The notes: generated by a model not told the origin, from the sequence alone. A DNA stretch of 19,024 nt from an uncultured Oscillospiraceae bacterium (GCA_934621665.1 CAKTUT010000011.1:1-19024); one strand, 5' to 3'. Positions 6,354 through 14,217 are shown, counted from the stretch's first letter. Program-made: numbers and translations.

Positions 6354-7286
6354 TTAAATGGAGCGGATGCAGTCTTTCAAAATTCGAATAAACGCGTCAC
6401 GGTCAACATCCAGCACAACCGTGGCATTCTTTTTGTCAAACTGTTTGTCGCTGTAAAGATCGGTGACGGTTTTGCCGCGCGTGATTGTCCCCTGCGTTTC
6501 CACATACACGCCCGCCGGTTCTGCACGGAACAGCTCCGGGTGCGCAAGGTACATGACCGGGCATGAATCGTGCATTGCCACGCCGGAAAGCCCCAGCTTC
6601 TGTACGGCCGACCATGCGCACTGGACGCATTCCTTTGTGAATTTTCCGGCTGCCGTGCCGGTGGCGGCCAGCTCCTCCCAGTCCTCCGGGCGGAGGATTG
6701 CTTTCATCGTCACATCAAGGCCGCACATGACAATCGGCACGCCGGATTTGAACAGGATCTGCGCCGCCTCTGGGTCTTCATAGATATTAAATTCGGCGGC
6801 GGGGGTGGTGTTGCCGCCCACAGCAGCGCCGCCCATGATTAAAATCGTGTGCAGAAGCTCACGCAGGTCGGGATGCTTCGTCAGGGCAATGGCGACATTG
6901 GTCATCGGACCTGTGGCAATTAGCCGCAGCTCACCCGGATGCGCCCTGGCACAGTCATACAGCGCGTCCCATGCGGGCGTGTCGTTCATAACAGTGTTCT
7001 CGGGAATGGGCAGCTGCACGTTTCCAAGACCATTTTCACCGTGAAACGCGCCGGCAGTCAGGGGCTCTGCCACCAACGGGCGCGATGCGCCGCGATAGAC
7101 CGGGTAGTTTGTGTGCATCAGGCCATTCATGCGGTGTGCGTTTGGAAATGTGTGCGCAAGCGGCGCGTTGCCCGCAACGGTGGAGATGGCCAGCAGGTCG
7201 ATATTTTCCAGCGCGTGCAGTGCCATAATGGCAATTGCGTCGTCTACGCCGACGTCGCAGTCAAGCCAGACAGGATACTTGTTCAT
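6354..7286 (-). CDS. Inosine/uridine-preferring nucleoside hydrolase family protein (second of two)
   Basis: IUNH-family enzymes hydrolyse the N-glycosidic bond of ribonucleosides, giving base and ribose, using a Ca2+ held by an N-terminal aspartate cluster. Here the cluster reads DCDVGVDD (Asp9, 11, 15, 16): all four Asp are kept, but the usual Pro after DxD is Val. Other family elements are ATGPMTN (125-131), [11 protein letters not shown] (165-175; Asn167 and Asp171 region) and the His239-Asp240 pair in MHDSC. The length of 310 residues is typical. Its ATG overlaps the stop of the preceding hydrolase by 4 bp (ATGA), so the two are translationally coupled. GGGGAGG lies 7 nt upstream. Substrate preference (purine or pyrimidine) is unclear. 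Confidence 0.93.
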   Translation of the reverse strand: MNKYPVWLDCDVGVDDAIAIMALHALENIDLLAISTVAGNAPLAHTFPNAHRMNGLMHTNYPVYRGASRPLVAEPLTAGAFHGENGLGNVQLPIPENTVMNDTPAWDALYDCARAHPGELRLIATGPMTNVAIALTKHPDLRELLHTILIMGGAAVGGNTTPAAEFNIYEDPEAAQILFKSGVPIVMCGLDVTMKAILRPEDWEELAATGTAAGKFTKECVQCAWSAVQKLGLSGVAMHDSCPVMYLAHPELFRAEPAGVYVETQGTITRGKTVTDLYSDKQFDKKNATVVLDVDRDAFIRILKDCIRSI

Positions 7287-8230
7287 TTTGCGCCCTCCCC
7301 ATAGAATTTCATTGCCTCTACCAGAAGATCGGCAAAGCGCTTGCGGTCAACGTCCAGAATGCAATCGGCATTCGGCGCGTGGCCGGTTGTACCGAGGCGG
7401 TCGCCCACAGTACAGCCACGGCAGTATTCGCCCTGCGTCTCCACCTGTACATACATCGGCTTGATGGTAAAAATCTCCGGGTGCAAAAGCGCCATCACCG
7501 CGCACGGGTCGTGCATCGGCGCGCCGTCATAGCCAAGTCCCTTGTGGAAGATATAGAAAAACTCCAGCCACTTTGCCACGATGTCGGAAACAGGATTGCC
7601 GATGGCGGCGATGCGTGTAAAGTCCTCCGGCAGAATCAGCGCCTTTTCCGTTACGTCAAGCCCCGCCATCAGGATGGGAACGCCGCTTTCAAAGACGATT
7701 TTTGCCGCCTCAGGGTCAACCAGAATGTTAAATTCCGCTGCGGGCGTCCAATTGCCGTAGGCAATGCCGCCGCCCATCAGACTGATGCGGGCAATTTTGC
7801 TTTTCAGTTCCGGATAGGCCAGCAGAAGCGCCGCCACGTTTGTTTCCGGGCCGGTTGCTACGATGGTGACCGGCTCGTCTGACTCATGCAGAACCTTTGC
7901 CATCAGCTCCACTGCGCGAAGCTCGCTTGCGGCAAACGCCGGCTCGGGCAGCGCTGGGCCGTCAAGACCAGACTCGCCGTGGACAGACGGCGCGTTCATC
8001 GGCTCTTCCACCAGCGGGCGCGGGCAGCCGCGCGCCACCGGCACGTTCAGGCCAATGAGCGTACACACACGCAGCGCGTTATAGGTCGTTTTTTCAATGG
8101 TCTGGTTTCCGCAGCACGACGTGACTGCGCGAATGTCAAGCCGTGGACTTGTCCGCGCCAGCGTCCACGCAATGGCGTCGTCGTGGCCGGGGTCGCCGTC
8201 GAGAATAATCGGAATTTTAGGAAGCTGCAT
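7283..8230 (-). CDS. Inosine/uridine-preferring nucleoside hydrolase family protein (first of two)
   Basis: This is a 315-residue IUNH-family hydrolase with a canonical Ca2+ site DGDPGHDD (Asp11, 13, 17, 18 from the start chosen here). It also has ATGPETN in mid-protein, [11 protein letters not shown] and MHDPCAV (catalytic-type His-Asp pair). I choose ATG 8230 because GGAGG lies 7 nt upstream and the ligand-binding strand then begins at residue 8, as in the family. A further in-frame start at 8281 would add 17 unrelated residues read through a hairpin. The gene follows the second permease by 57 bp and couples to the next hydrolase by a 4-bp overlap. It shares the family framework but little continuous identity with its neighbour, which suggests an old duplication or separate origins and different substrates. 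Confidence 0.94.
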   Translation of the reverse strand: MQLPKIPIILDGDPGHDDAIAWTLARTSPRLDIRAVTSCCGNQTIEKTTYNALRVCTLIGLNVPVARGCPRPLVEEPMNAPSVHGESGLDGPALPEPAFAASELRAVELMAKVLHESDEPVTIVATGPETNVAALLLAYPELKSKIARISLMGGGIAYGNWTPAAEFNILVDPEAAKIVFESGVPILMAGLDVTEKALILPEDFTRIAAIGNPVSDIVAKWLEFFYIFHKGLGYDGAPMHDPCAVMALLHPEIFTIKPMYVQVETQGEYCRGCTVGDRLGTTGHAPNADCILDVDRKRFADLLVEAMKFYGEGAK

Positions 8231-8252
8231 GATCAATCCTCCGAATAAGATG

Positions 8253-8276
8253 CGCCGCCCGCACAAACGGGCGGCG
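8253..8276 (-). other. Intercistronic hairpin between permease and first hydrolase
   Basis: A 9-bp perfect stem CGCCGCCCG (8253-8261 with 8268-8276, 6-nt loop) lies in the 57-bp gap, just before the hydrolase ribosome binding site. It lacks a T-run. It may stabilise the upstream transporter mRNA segment or set hydrolase expression. Confidence 0.55.
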
Positions 8277-8287
8277 TGCAAAATGAT

Positions 8288-9250
8288 TTACTTGACTGCC
8301 TTGAGGGCGTGACGCTTCTTGCCGCCACCGCTGCGGCGAATAAGCGCGAACACCAGCAGGCCGATGATCGTAACGGCATAGGGAATCGGCGAGGCGAGGT
8401 TCGAGTCAAGGCCGACGGCCGAGAACTTGATACCAAGCGCCTGCGCAAAGCCGAACAGAAGCGATGAGAGCATACCGCCAAGGCATTCGCCGCCGCCCAT
8501 AGCCTGCGCCGCAAGAGCAATAAAGCCACGTCCGGCAACCATGTCAAGACTCCAGCCCTGCGCATACGACATTGACATGAATGCGCCGCCAAAGCCTGCC
8601 ATCAGACCGGAATAGGCGATGGCAATGTACTTGATTTTTAAAACCGACACGCCAACCGACGAGGCCGCATTGGGGTTTTCGCCCACGGCACGGATGTTGA
8701 GGCCAAGGCTGGTTTTATACAGCAGAATGGACGTAACGGCGCACAGCACAAATGCCAGATACGTGAGCAAGCTGTGACCTGAGAGAACCTGACCGATAAA
8801 CGGAATCTTGTCAATCAGCGGGATACGGATGTTCGGAATGGTGAGCGCTGTGGTGATGAGTCCCGTGGTGGAGGCCATGGATGTACCCTCGGTGAGGTTC
8901 GTGATGACCTTGCACAAAAACAGCGTGCCGCCCGAGCCCATCATGTTGACGGCGATACCGGCCATGGTGATATCGGTTTTCAGCTGGAACGCGAAGAAGC
9001 CCATCATCAGTGCCAGCAGCGTGCCGGTGACAAGCGCAGCCAGCAGTCCCCATGCCCAGCTGGAGGCATAGTAGCTGACGAGCGAGCCTGCCAGCGCGGC
9101 GAACATCATTGTGCCCTCAAGACCGATGTTGCAGAAGCCGGCTTTTTCTACGACGATTGCGCCAAGCGTGGCGAACAGAATTGGCGCGGAAATGCGGATA
9201 ATAGAGAAGAAGAACTCCGGCGTCAACAGCATTTTCAAAAAATTAAGCAT
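8288..9250 (-). CDS. ABC transporter permease, nucleoside/BMP type (second permease)
   Basis: This is a 320-residue integral membrane subunit of the BPD_transp_2 family (like YufQ/NupQ of Bacillus). The family-typical segment AGFCNIGLEGTMMFAALAG follows the first helix, and VAGRGFIALAAQAMGG lies near the C-terminal third. Most of the chain is hydrophobic, with roughly 8-10 predicted helices by eye, and it ends in a basic tail (RRSGGGKKRHALK). The start is ATG 9250, overlapping the previous permease by 8 bp, with GAGGGGGG about 8 nt upstream. A start at 9325 would add 25 Arg-rich residues that merely read the previous gene in another frame. It would form a heterodimer with the product of 9243-10409. 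Confidence 0.93.
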   Translation of the reverse strand: MLNFLKMLLTPEFFFSIIRISAPILFATLGAIVVEKAGFCNIGLEGTMMFAALAGSLVSYYASSWAWGLLAALVTGTLLALMMGFFAFQLKTDITMAGIAVNMMGSGGTLFLCKVITNLTEGTSMASTTGLITTALTIPNIRIPLIDKIPFIGQVLSGHSLLTYLAFVLCAVTSILLYKTSLGLNIRAVGENPNAASSVGVSVLKIKYIAIAYSGLMAGFGGAFMSMSYAQGWSLDMVAGRGFIALAAQAMGGGECLGGMLSSLLFGFAQALGIKFSAVGLDSNLASPIPYAVTIIGLLVFALIRRSGGGKKRHALKAVK

Positions 9251-10409
9251 TTGCCGCACCCCCCTCTGCCTTGGCTGCCTCTTCGGCGCGCTTCTTTGCA
9301 AGCTCCTCCTGCGCAGACTTGACAACCAGCTTCTGGCGGTAGCGCGACAGGAACTGCTCAGCTGAGAAGAACAGGAAGATCACACCCTGAATGATGTCGA
9401 TAAGCTGCGTGGGCACTTTTGCATACGTTGCCATCAGGTCGCAGCCCTTTTGCAGATATGCCATAAAGAACGCTGCCAGCGGAACCATATAAGGGTTATT
9501 GCCAGCGAGAATCGCAATGGTCACGCCGGTCCAGCCGTAGCCGGGAAGCGATTTCCAGTTGAAGTTATTGAAACGGCCAAGCATCTCAATGCCGCCGCCG
9601 ATACCGGCGAGAAAACCGCCCAGCAGCTGGCTGAGGACGATGACCGTCCCGACTTTCATGCCGGAGTAGCGCGCAAAGTCCTGATTGATGCCGATCATGC
9701 GGATGGCATAGCCCCAGCGCGTGCGATACATGAACAATCCGCACAGCACCACCACGCCAAGCGCCACAACAAAGCCCCATGAGAGCTTTGAGCCGTTATC
9801 CACCAGCGGGGCGATGGCCGACGAGGGCAAAAAGTCATACGTCTGAATCTGCCCTTTGGACTTATCGGCCAGGTAGACGTTCAGGACGAACTTGATGATG
9901 TACATGACGATGTAGTTGAGCATTAGCGAGCAGACCATTTCGCTGACGCCGAGGCGCGTTTTTAATAGCGCCGGAATCAGCATCAGCGCCGCCGTGGCAA
10001 TGCCGCCCACCAGAACGGCCACCAGCGGGTGCAGCCCCGCGGCCATCGGCACGTAGATGGCGATGATGGCGGTTGCGAATGCGCCAAGCATGATGCCGCC
10101 CTCTGCGCCAAGGTTAAACTGGTTGGCCGAAAACATCACGCACACGGCAAGGCCGGTGAAGATGATGGGGATCATTGTGGAAAAAATGTCGGTCAGACGC
10201 TTTACCTCAAATACCGGCGCGCCCTTGCCAAGGCGGAAGAGAGGACCCACCAGCATCTGGCGAAGCGCCTCGCCGGTTGTGGCAAGCTTCTGCCCGGCGG
10301 TATCGCCGTCGGCGCTGATAAAAATCAGAAGCGTTGCGACCAGCAGCGCAATAAAGATGGCCAGCGCGCCGCGAATCAGCCGGAAGCCAAGTTCCCGTTT
10401 TTTAGTCAT
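9243..10409 (-). CDS. ABC transporter permease, nucleoside/BMP type (first permease)
   Basis: This 388-residue membrane subunit is of the YufP/NupP kind within BPD_transp_2. The first helix is near residues 10-32, followed by an extracytoplasmic stretch. The hallmark FSANQFNLGAEGGIMLGA then appears, and later GYGWTGVTIAILAGNNP. The C-terminal end is an unusual charged Ala/Lys/Glu-rich tail (about residues 355-388, AKKRAEEAAKAEGGAAN), probably cytosolic. AAGGAGG is 7 nt upstream of ATG 10409. The gene overlaps the ATPase stop by 8 bp and the next permease start by 8 bp, so all three transporter cores are tightly coupled. Confidence 0.94.
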   Translation of the reverse strand: MTKKRELGFRLIRGALAIFIALLVATLLIFISADGDTAGQKLATTGEALRQMLVGPLFRLGKGAPVFEVKRLTDIFSTMIPIIFTGLAVCVMFSANQFNLGAEGGIMLGAFATAIIAIYVPMAAGLHPLVAVLVGGIATAALMLIPALLKTRLGVSEMVCSLMLNYIVMYIIKFVLNVYLADKSKGQIQTYDFLPSSAIAPLVDNGSKLSWGFVVALGVVVLCGLFMYRTRWGYAIRMIGINQDFARYSGMKVGTVIVLSQLLGGFLAGIGGGIEMLGRFNNFNWKSLPGYGWTGVTIAILAGNNPYMVPLAAFFMAYLQKGCDLMATYAKVPTQLIDIIQGVIFLFFSAEQFLSRYRQKLVVKSAQEELAKKRAEEAAKAEGGAANA

Positions 10410-11985
10410 GGCAAACCCTCCTTACCTCGTCTGCGCTCTGTTCTTTCAGACCCAGCATATACTCGCCCATCACGTCGTCGGTCAGCGTGGATGTATCCTC
10501 AAAATAGGCGGCAATTTTGCCGTTGTGCATGACAATCAGGCTGTCGGAGAGCTCCATGACCTCGTTGAGGTCGGCGGAGATGAGCAGCACGGCGATACCC
10601 GAGCGCGAAAGCTCAACGAGCTTCTTGCGGATGAACTCCGTCGCGCCCACGTCAATGCCGCGTGTGGGCTGGTCGGCCAGAATAAGCACCGGATCGCTTG
10701 AGAATTCACGCGCCACGACGACCTTTTGAATGTTGCCGCCGGAGAGCATGCCGACGGCCTGCTTGCGGGATTTGCACAGGACGGTAAATTCCTTGATCAG
10801 ACGGTCGGTCTCCCCGTGAATCGCATTCAGATTAAACAGCGGGCCTTTGTTGAACTTCTTGTCGGCACAGCGGTCAGACAGAATGTTTTCCTCAATCGAC
10901 GCGCTGGCGGCAATGCCATAGAGCATCCGATCCTCCGGTACAAGCGACACGCCAAGCTCACGCAGCTTCTGCTGCGACAGGCCGACGATATTCTCGCCGT
11001 TTACCGTGATCGTGCCGCTGTCGGGGCGGCAGAAGCTGAACAGGCTGTCAACCAGCTCTTTCTGACCGTTGCCCTCAACGCCCGCAACACCGAGAATCTC
11101 GCCCCGGCGCACGTCAAACGACACCTTGTCCAGCATTTTCTTGTTCCATTCGTTGACGTACTCCAGATCGCGCACGCGAAGCACCGTATCGGTGGGCTGC
11201 GCCTTGTCCTTTTGTACGTCCAGCACCACGTCGCGTCCAACCATCAATCGGGAGATTTCCTCCTTGGTCACGTCGCACGTGTTGTATACGCCCATGCTGC
11301 GGCCGCCGCGCATAATCGTCAGACGGTCGGTGATCTGCATGATTTCGTTGAGCTTGTGCGAGATAAAGACGATAGTATAGCCCTGATTTTTCAGGTGAAT
11401 CAGCTCCTGAAAGAGCTCTGCGGTCTCCTGCGTGGTCAAGACGGCGGTCGGCTCGTCAAGAATCAGAATTTCCGCGCCGCGCACCAGCGCTTTCAGGATT
11501 TCAACTTTCTGCTTCATGCCAACCGGGATGTCGGCCACCTTGGCCTCCGGCTCGACGTGCAGGTTGTATTTTTCGGAGTATTCCTTTGTGATTTCAAGCG
11601 CCTTTTGCTGGTCAATGAACATGCCGGATTTCTTTGGCACCATGCCCAGCACCATGTTTTCCGCCACCGTCAGGCTGGGAACCAGCATAAAGTGCTGGTG
11701 CACCATGCCGATGCCGTGCGCAATGGCGACCGACGGCGACGACAGCGTCAGCTTTTCGCCCTTGATGATGATCTCACCGCTGGTGGGCTGCTCCAGACCG
11801 AACAGCATTTTCATCAGCGTGGACTTGCCCGCGCCGTTTTCGCCCATCAGCGCATGAATCTCGCCCCGGCGGAGCGTAAAATCAACGCCCTGATTGGCGG
11901 CGACGCCGTTGGGATACACCTTGGTGATCTCTTTCATCTGGACAACGATTTCCTCGCCGCCTGCGGCGTTTTTTTCGTCTGGCAT
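10402..11985 (-). CDS. ABC transporter ATP-binding protein with two nucleotide-binding domains (nucleoside/sugar type)
   Basis: This 527-residue cytosolic ATPase with two fused domains drives the import complex. Domain 1 has Walker A GENGAGKST 48-56, Q-loop HQHF 96-99, signature-like VGMKQKVEIL 155-164, Walker B ILILDEPT 173-180 and the switch His in FISHKLNE. Domain 2 has the usual degenerate Walker A GVEGNGQKE 302-310, signature LSGGN 414-418, and LILADQPTRG in the Walker B position with Gln in place of the catalytic Glu. This asymmetry is normal for the RbsA/YufO-like family. I choose ATG 11985 because GGGAGG lies 7 nt upstream. A start at 12099 would add 38 residues translated through a hairpin leader. 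It follows the BMP gene after a 203-bp structured gap. Confidence 0.95.
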   Translation of the reverse strand: MPDEKNAAGGEEIVVQMKEITKVYPNGVAANQGVDFTLRRGEIHALMGENGAGKSTLMKMLFGLEQPTSGEIIIKGEKLTLSSPSVAIAHGIGMVHQHFMLVPSLTVAENMVLGMVPKKSGMFIDQQKALEITKEYSEKYNLHVEPEAKVADIPVGMKQKVEILKALVRGAEILILDEPTAVLTTQETAELFQELIHLKNQGYTIVFISHKLNEIMQITDRLTIMRGGRSMGVYNTCDVTKEEISRLMVGRDVVLDVQKDKAQPTDTVLRVRDLEYVNEWNKKMLDKVSFDVRRGEILGVAGVEGNGQKELVDSLFSFCRPDSGTITVNGENIVGLSQQKLRELGVSLVPEDRMLYGIAASASIEENILSDRCADKKFNKGPLFNLNAIHGETDRLIKEFTVLCKSRKQAVGMLSGGNIQKVVVAREFSSDPVLILADQPTRGIDVGATEFIRKKLVELSRSGIAVLLISADLNEVMELSDSLIVMHNGKIAAYFEDTSTLTDDVMGEYMLGLKEQSADEVRRVCHD

Positions 11986-12034
11986 TGTTGATCCTCCCGT
12001 GTAGTTTCTGCTTCGTTGTACCTGCGGCGCGCGC

Positions 12035-12060
12035 AAAGCGCAGCCGACTTCGGCCGCTTT
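12035..12060 (-). other. Third hairpin in the gap between the BMP gene and the ATPase gene
   Basis: On the minus strand AAAGCG-GCCGA pairs with TCGGC-TG-CGCTTT, with a 2-nt bulge and a 2-nt apical gap. It is the last of three stem-loops in the 203-bp spacer, 50 nt before the ATPase start. No T-run follows. Confidence 0.5.
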
Positions 12061-12067
12061 GGACGCA

Positions 12068-12089
12068 GCGCCGGCACAACGTCCGGCGC
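12068..12089 (-). other. Second hairpin in the gap between the BMP gene and the ATPase gene
   Basis: The 7-bp stem GCGCCGG (12068-12074) pairs with CCGGCGC (12083-12089) over an 8-nt loop. No T-run follows. It lies between the terminator-like hairpin and the third stem. Confidence 0.5.
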
Positions 12090-12107
12090 ACGCATACACG
12101 TGCGCGG

Positions 12108-12148
12108 TAAAATTGGACGGGAGGGAGCTCGCAAGAGCCCCCTCCCGT
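12108..12148 (-). terminator. Partial terminator or processing hairpin after the BMP gene
   Basis: On the minus strand a 14-bp stem (ACGGGAGGGGGCTC with GAGCTCCCTCCCGT, one G-U pair, TTGC loop) is followed by CCAATTTTA. The strong stem with a short, offset T-run suits partial termination, or protection of the upstream BMP message from 3' exonucleases. It lies 40 nt after the BMP stop. Similar hairpins are known to raise solute-binding-protein levels over their permeases in ABC operons; applying that here is inference. Confidence 0.65.
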
Positions 12149-12188
12149 GGATAAGCTCGAATCGCTTCTTTGCTTATGACGTAAGTGG

Positions 12189-13376
12189 TTACGGACGGAC
12201 AGCCTCTCTCAGCTCAACAACCTTATCTGCGCCGCCGTCAGCCAGCGCGGAGTCAACAGTGATTTCGCCATTGAGGATGGCCTGCTCGGCCGCCGTGACA
12301 GCATCCTTGGTCTCCTGAGAGGCCAGCTTGTCAAAATTCTTGTCTGTGACGATGCCAACGCCGCCCTCGGCGATGCCAAGGTCAACCTGCTTGCCCCAAT
12401 AGGTACGGCCGGCGTCCCATTCGTCAAACAGCCAGATCAGGGAGTTGCCGATGTTTTTCAGACCGGAGGTCAGCGTGATGGCAGCCAGATCAGAGCTGAA
12501 CGTCAGCTCCTGATCGGAGTCAACGCCGATGAACCATGCCTTGCCGGTTTCCAGAGCCGCTTCTGCCGCGCCGTTGCCGGCGTTGCCCGCGACGCCCCAG
12601 ATGATGTCGCACTTGTTGTCGTTGATCATCGACAGGCCGTATTCCTTGGCGATGGCGGTGTCAACATAGTCGTTGGTGTAGCGGGTGTCAATCTTGATGT
12701 CAGGGTTCACGGACTGAGCGCCCTCAATGAAGCCCAGCAGGAAGTCATTGATAACCGGGGAGTCAACGCCGCCGACAAAGCCGACAACTGCATCCTCGTT
12801 CATGTTGGGGATGCTGGTATCGGTGGTCATGCAGGCCGCGTACACGCCGACGAGGTAGCCCATGTCGTTCTGCTTGTAGGAGAGGTTCACGACGTTGGCG
12901 TTTTCACCTGAGTAGGTGGTGTCGTCAAAAATAGCGTACAGCTGGTCGGGATACTTGGTGGCGACTTCTTTCAGATAGTCGGGCATCTGATATGTGCCGC
13001 AGATGATCAGGTCGTATGCCTTTTCCTCGGAAACATCATACAGCGTGGACAGCCAGCGGGGCTGATCCTCTTCCGTGCCGCCCATTTCGATGGTGGTGTA
13101 CTCGATGCGGCCATCCGCTTTCAGCTGTGCAAGACCGGCCTCGGCAGAGTCAAAGAACGACTTGTCGCCCAGGTTGCCGTTGACCAGGTATACAACGTTG
13201 TAAACCTTGCTGCCCTCGGCGGGAGCGTCGGCTGCGGGGGTGTCGGCTGCGGGCGTATCGGCTGCGGGCGTATCGGCCGCAGGCGTATCGGTCGCAGGCG
13301 CGTCTGTCTTGGCTGCGCAAGCAACCAGACCCAGAAGCATAACCAGAGCAAGTGTCAGTGCAAGAAACTTTTTCAT
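12189..13376 (-). CDS. BMP-family nucleoside-type ABC substrate-binding lipoprotein
   Basis: This 395-residue extracytoplasmic lipoprotein captures the ligand for the importer encoded just downstream. It has a Lys-Lys n-region, a hydrophobic core and the lipobox LVAC with lipidated Cys20. Residues about 26-53 form a flexible repeat linker of DTPAA units. The Med/BMP domain then shows DKSFFDSA 71-78, an FDD loop near 150, YKQNDMGYLVGVYAA 167-180, VGFVGG 198-203 and, later, AGNAGNG and GVDSDQ at the ligand hinge. ATG 13376 follows GGAGG by 7 nt. It is the first gene of the operon, behind a near-consensus promoter and a palindrome, and a hairpin series separates it from the ATPase gene. A nucleoside ligand is inferred from the two hydrolases in the same operon. 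Confidence 0.95.
   Translation of the reverse strand: MKKFLALTLALVMLLGLVACAAKTDAPATDTPAADTPAADTPAADTPAADAPAEGSKVYNVVYLVNGNLGDKSFFDSAEAGLAQLKADGRIEYTTIEMGGTEEDQPRWLSTLYDVSEEKAYDLIICGTYQMPDYLKEVATKYPDQLYAIFDDTTYSGENANVVNLSYKQNDMGYLVGVYAACMTTDTSIPNMNEDAVVGFVGGVDSPVINDFLLGFIEGAQSVNPDIKIDTRYTNDYVDTAIAKEYGLSMINDNKCDIIWGVAGNAGNGAAEAALETGKAWFIGVDSDQELTFSSDLAAITLTSGLKNIGNSLIWLFDEWDAGRTYWGKQVDLGIAEGGVGIVTDKNFDKLASQETKDAVTAAEQAILNGEITVDSALADGGADKVVELREAVRP
13228..13302. repeat. 15-bp tandem repeat (5 copies) inside the BMP gene
   Basis: Five near-identical 15-bp units (plus-strand consensus TCGGCTGCGGGCGTA) run from 13228 to 13302 and encode the repeated DTPAA linker. Units 2 and 3 are identical, and the others differ at one to four bases. 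In-frame unit gain or loss would alter linker length without disrupting the protein. Confidence 0.85.
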
Positions 13377-13409
13377 TTTACTTCCTCCAACGTTTGATTT
13401 TGGATATTT

Positions 13410-13425
13410 TGTATCAAATGATACA
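13410..13425. promoter_or_regulatory. Palindrome at the start site of the nucleoside operon (candidate operator)
   Basis: TGTATC-AAAT-GATACA forms a perfect 6+4+6 inverted repeat that would cover about +1 to +15 of the transcript. This position suits a repressor that blocks transcription start. The regulator is not encoded in the window and the motif does not match one I can name. Confidence 0.55.
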
Positions 13426-13430
13426 TTGTA

Positions 13431-13459
13431 ATTGTAGCTTAATTGTACGAAAATGTCAA
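13431..13459 (-). promoter_or_regulatory. Promoter of the nucleoside uptake operon
   Basis: Consensus -35 TTGACA (13454-13459 on the minus strand), 17-nt spacer, then TACAAT (13431-13436). The predicted start near 13424 gives a leader of about 48 nt, too short for a purine-type riboswitch. The surrounding DNA is markedly AT-rich compared with the genes. Confidence 0.82.
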
Positions 13460-13490
13460 CACACAGCTCAAAATATTTTGAATGTTGCCT

Positions 13491-13532
13491 TAAAAAGAGT
13501 TAGGGAACCCTTGATATAATCAAAGGTTCCCT
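13491..13532 (-). terminator. Terminator of the lipoprotein gene
   Basis: On the minus strand AGGGAACC pairs with GGTTCCCT (8 bp), extended by 5 bp after a single mismatch with a 3-nt loop, and is followed by CTCTTTTTA. It lies 6 nt after the stop of the unrecognised lipoprotein and isolates it from the nucleoside operon promoter. Confidence 0.82.
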
Positions 13533-13538
13533 GATTCC

Positions 13539-14165
13539 TTATAGGTTATAGGTATTTGAGACGAAGAAATACGCCGTTTCGGTGCGCTTGAGCGTGACCG
13601 TGCCGCGATGGCCTGCAAATTGATACTGTAGGTGAACCGTTCCGTCCGCGTCGCGCCAGCCGGATTGGAGCTTGCAGGCGTCGATGCTGGTGTCGCTGTG
13701 GACGGCGTAATATGCGTCGTATTCGTCCAGATAGAGAAACTGATCAAGCCCGACTTTGGCCGTTTCATCCAGTGTCAGGCCGGTGTTTTGCCGGAGCACC
13801 GCATCCATCTGCTTCTTTGTGATTTTTGTTACGTCCTGCTGCGCCGCTTCCGGCACGATGGCTGTCAGCGCTTCGCGCTCTTCGTCGGAGACCGGCGCAG
13901 GCGTGCCGATTACACCGTTATAAAAGAGCGAGAACAGGTTTATCTCTTGCGCGTCCGCATACTCGCTGCTCAGCATCATGTTCTGCATATTGCAGGGGTA
14001 CGTCCCGTCGATGGTGTTGAAGTTAAAGTACATAGTCTCGAACCAGTCGAGCGTCTCATCGTCCAGCGCGCCGGACGCTTTTGGCGGCGCGCTTGCGGCG
14101 CAGCCGGCCAGAATCGTACAGATCAACAGGAGGAAAAGAAAACAGCAGGGACGTGCTCGTTTCAT
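13539..14165 (-). CDS. Predicted lipoprotein of unknown function
   Basis: I do not recognise the family. The 208-residue product begins with a basic n-region (MKRARP), a hydrophobic core and the lipobox LAGC with Cys22, so it should be anchored outside the membrane. The mature part is acidic and rich in Tyr, Asp and Thr. It starts with ALDDETLDWFETMYFNF and ends with a beta-rich stretch (DGTVHLQYQFAGHRGTVTLK then YFFVSNTYNL) that looks like a small sensor or substrate-contact domain. I choose ATG 14165, with AAAGGAG 11 nt upstream, because it puts the signal peptide at the N-terminus. A start at 14225 would add 20 unrelated residues overlapping the promoter. It has its own promoter and terminator. 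Confidence 0.8.
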   Translation of the reverse strand: MKRARPCCFLFLLLICTILAGCAASAPPKASGALDDETLDWFETMYFNFNTIDGTYPCNMQNMMLSSEYADAQEINLFSLFYNGVIGTPAPVSDEEREALTAIVPEAAQQDVTKITKKQMDAVLRQNTGLTLDETAKVGLDQFLYLDEYDAYYAVHSDTSIDACKLQSGWRDADGTVHLQYQFAGHRGTVTLKRTETAYFFVSNTYNL

Positions 14166-14217
14166 ATTGCGGTTCGCTCCTTTCAATGGTAAACTAAAAA
14201 CGTTCTTACAATCGGAC

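Noticed and set aside
8231-8281. Longer N-terminus for the first nucleoside hydrolase
   Set aside because: It would be translated through a hairpin, has no ribosome binding site, and the family domain starts right after ATG 8230, which has GGAGG at 7 nt.
10726-11991. 421-residue open frame on the plus strand opposite the ABC ATPase gene
   Set aside because: Antisense shadow of a gene with complete Walker and signature motifs; no ribosome binding site and shadow-like composition.
13228-13302. CRISPR-like short repeats
   Set aside because: Units are 15 bp, directly abutting with no spacers, and lie in frame inside a lipoprotein gene.
13376-13430. Purine-type riboswitch before the nucleoside operon
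   Set aside because: The predicted leader is only about 48 nt and shows just a short operator-like palindrome, not a three-way junction.
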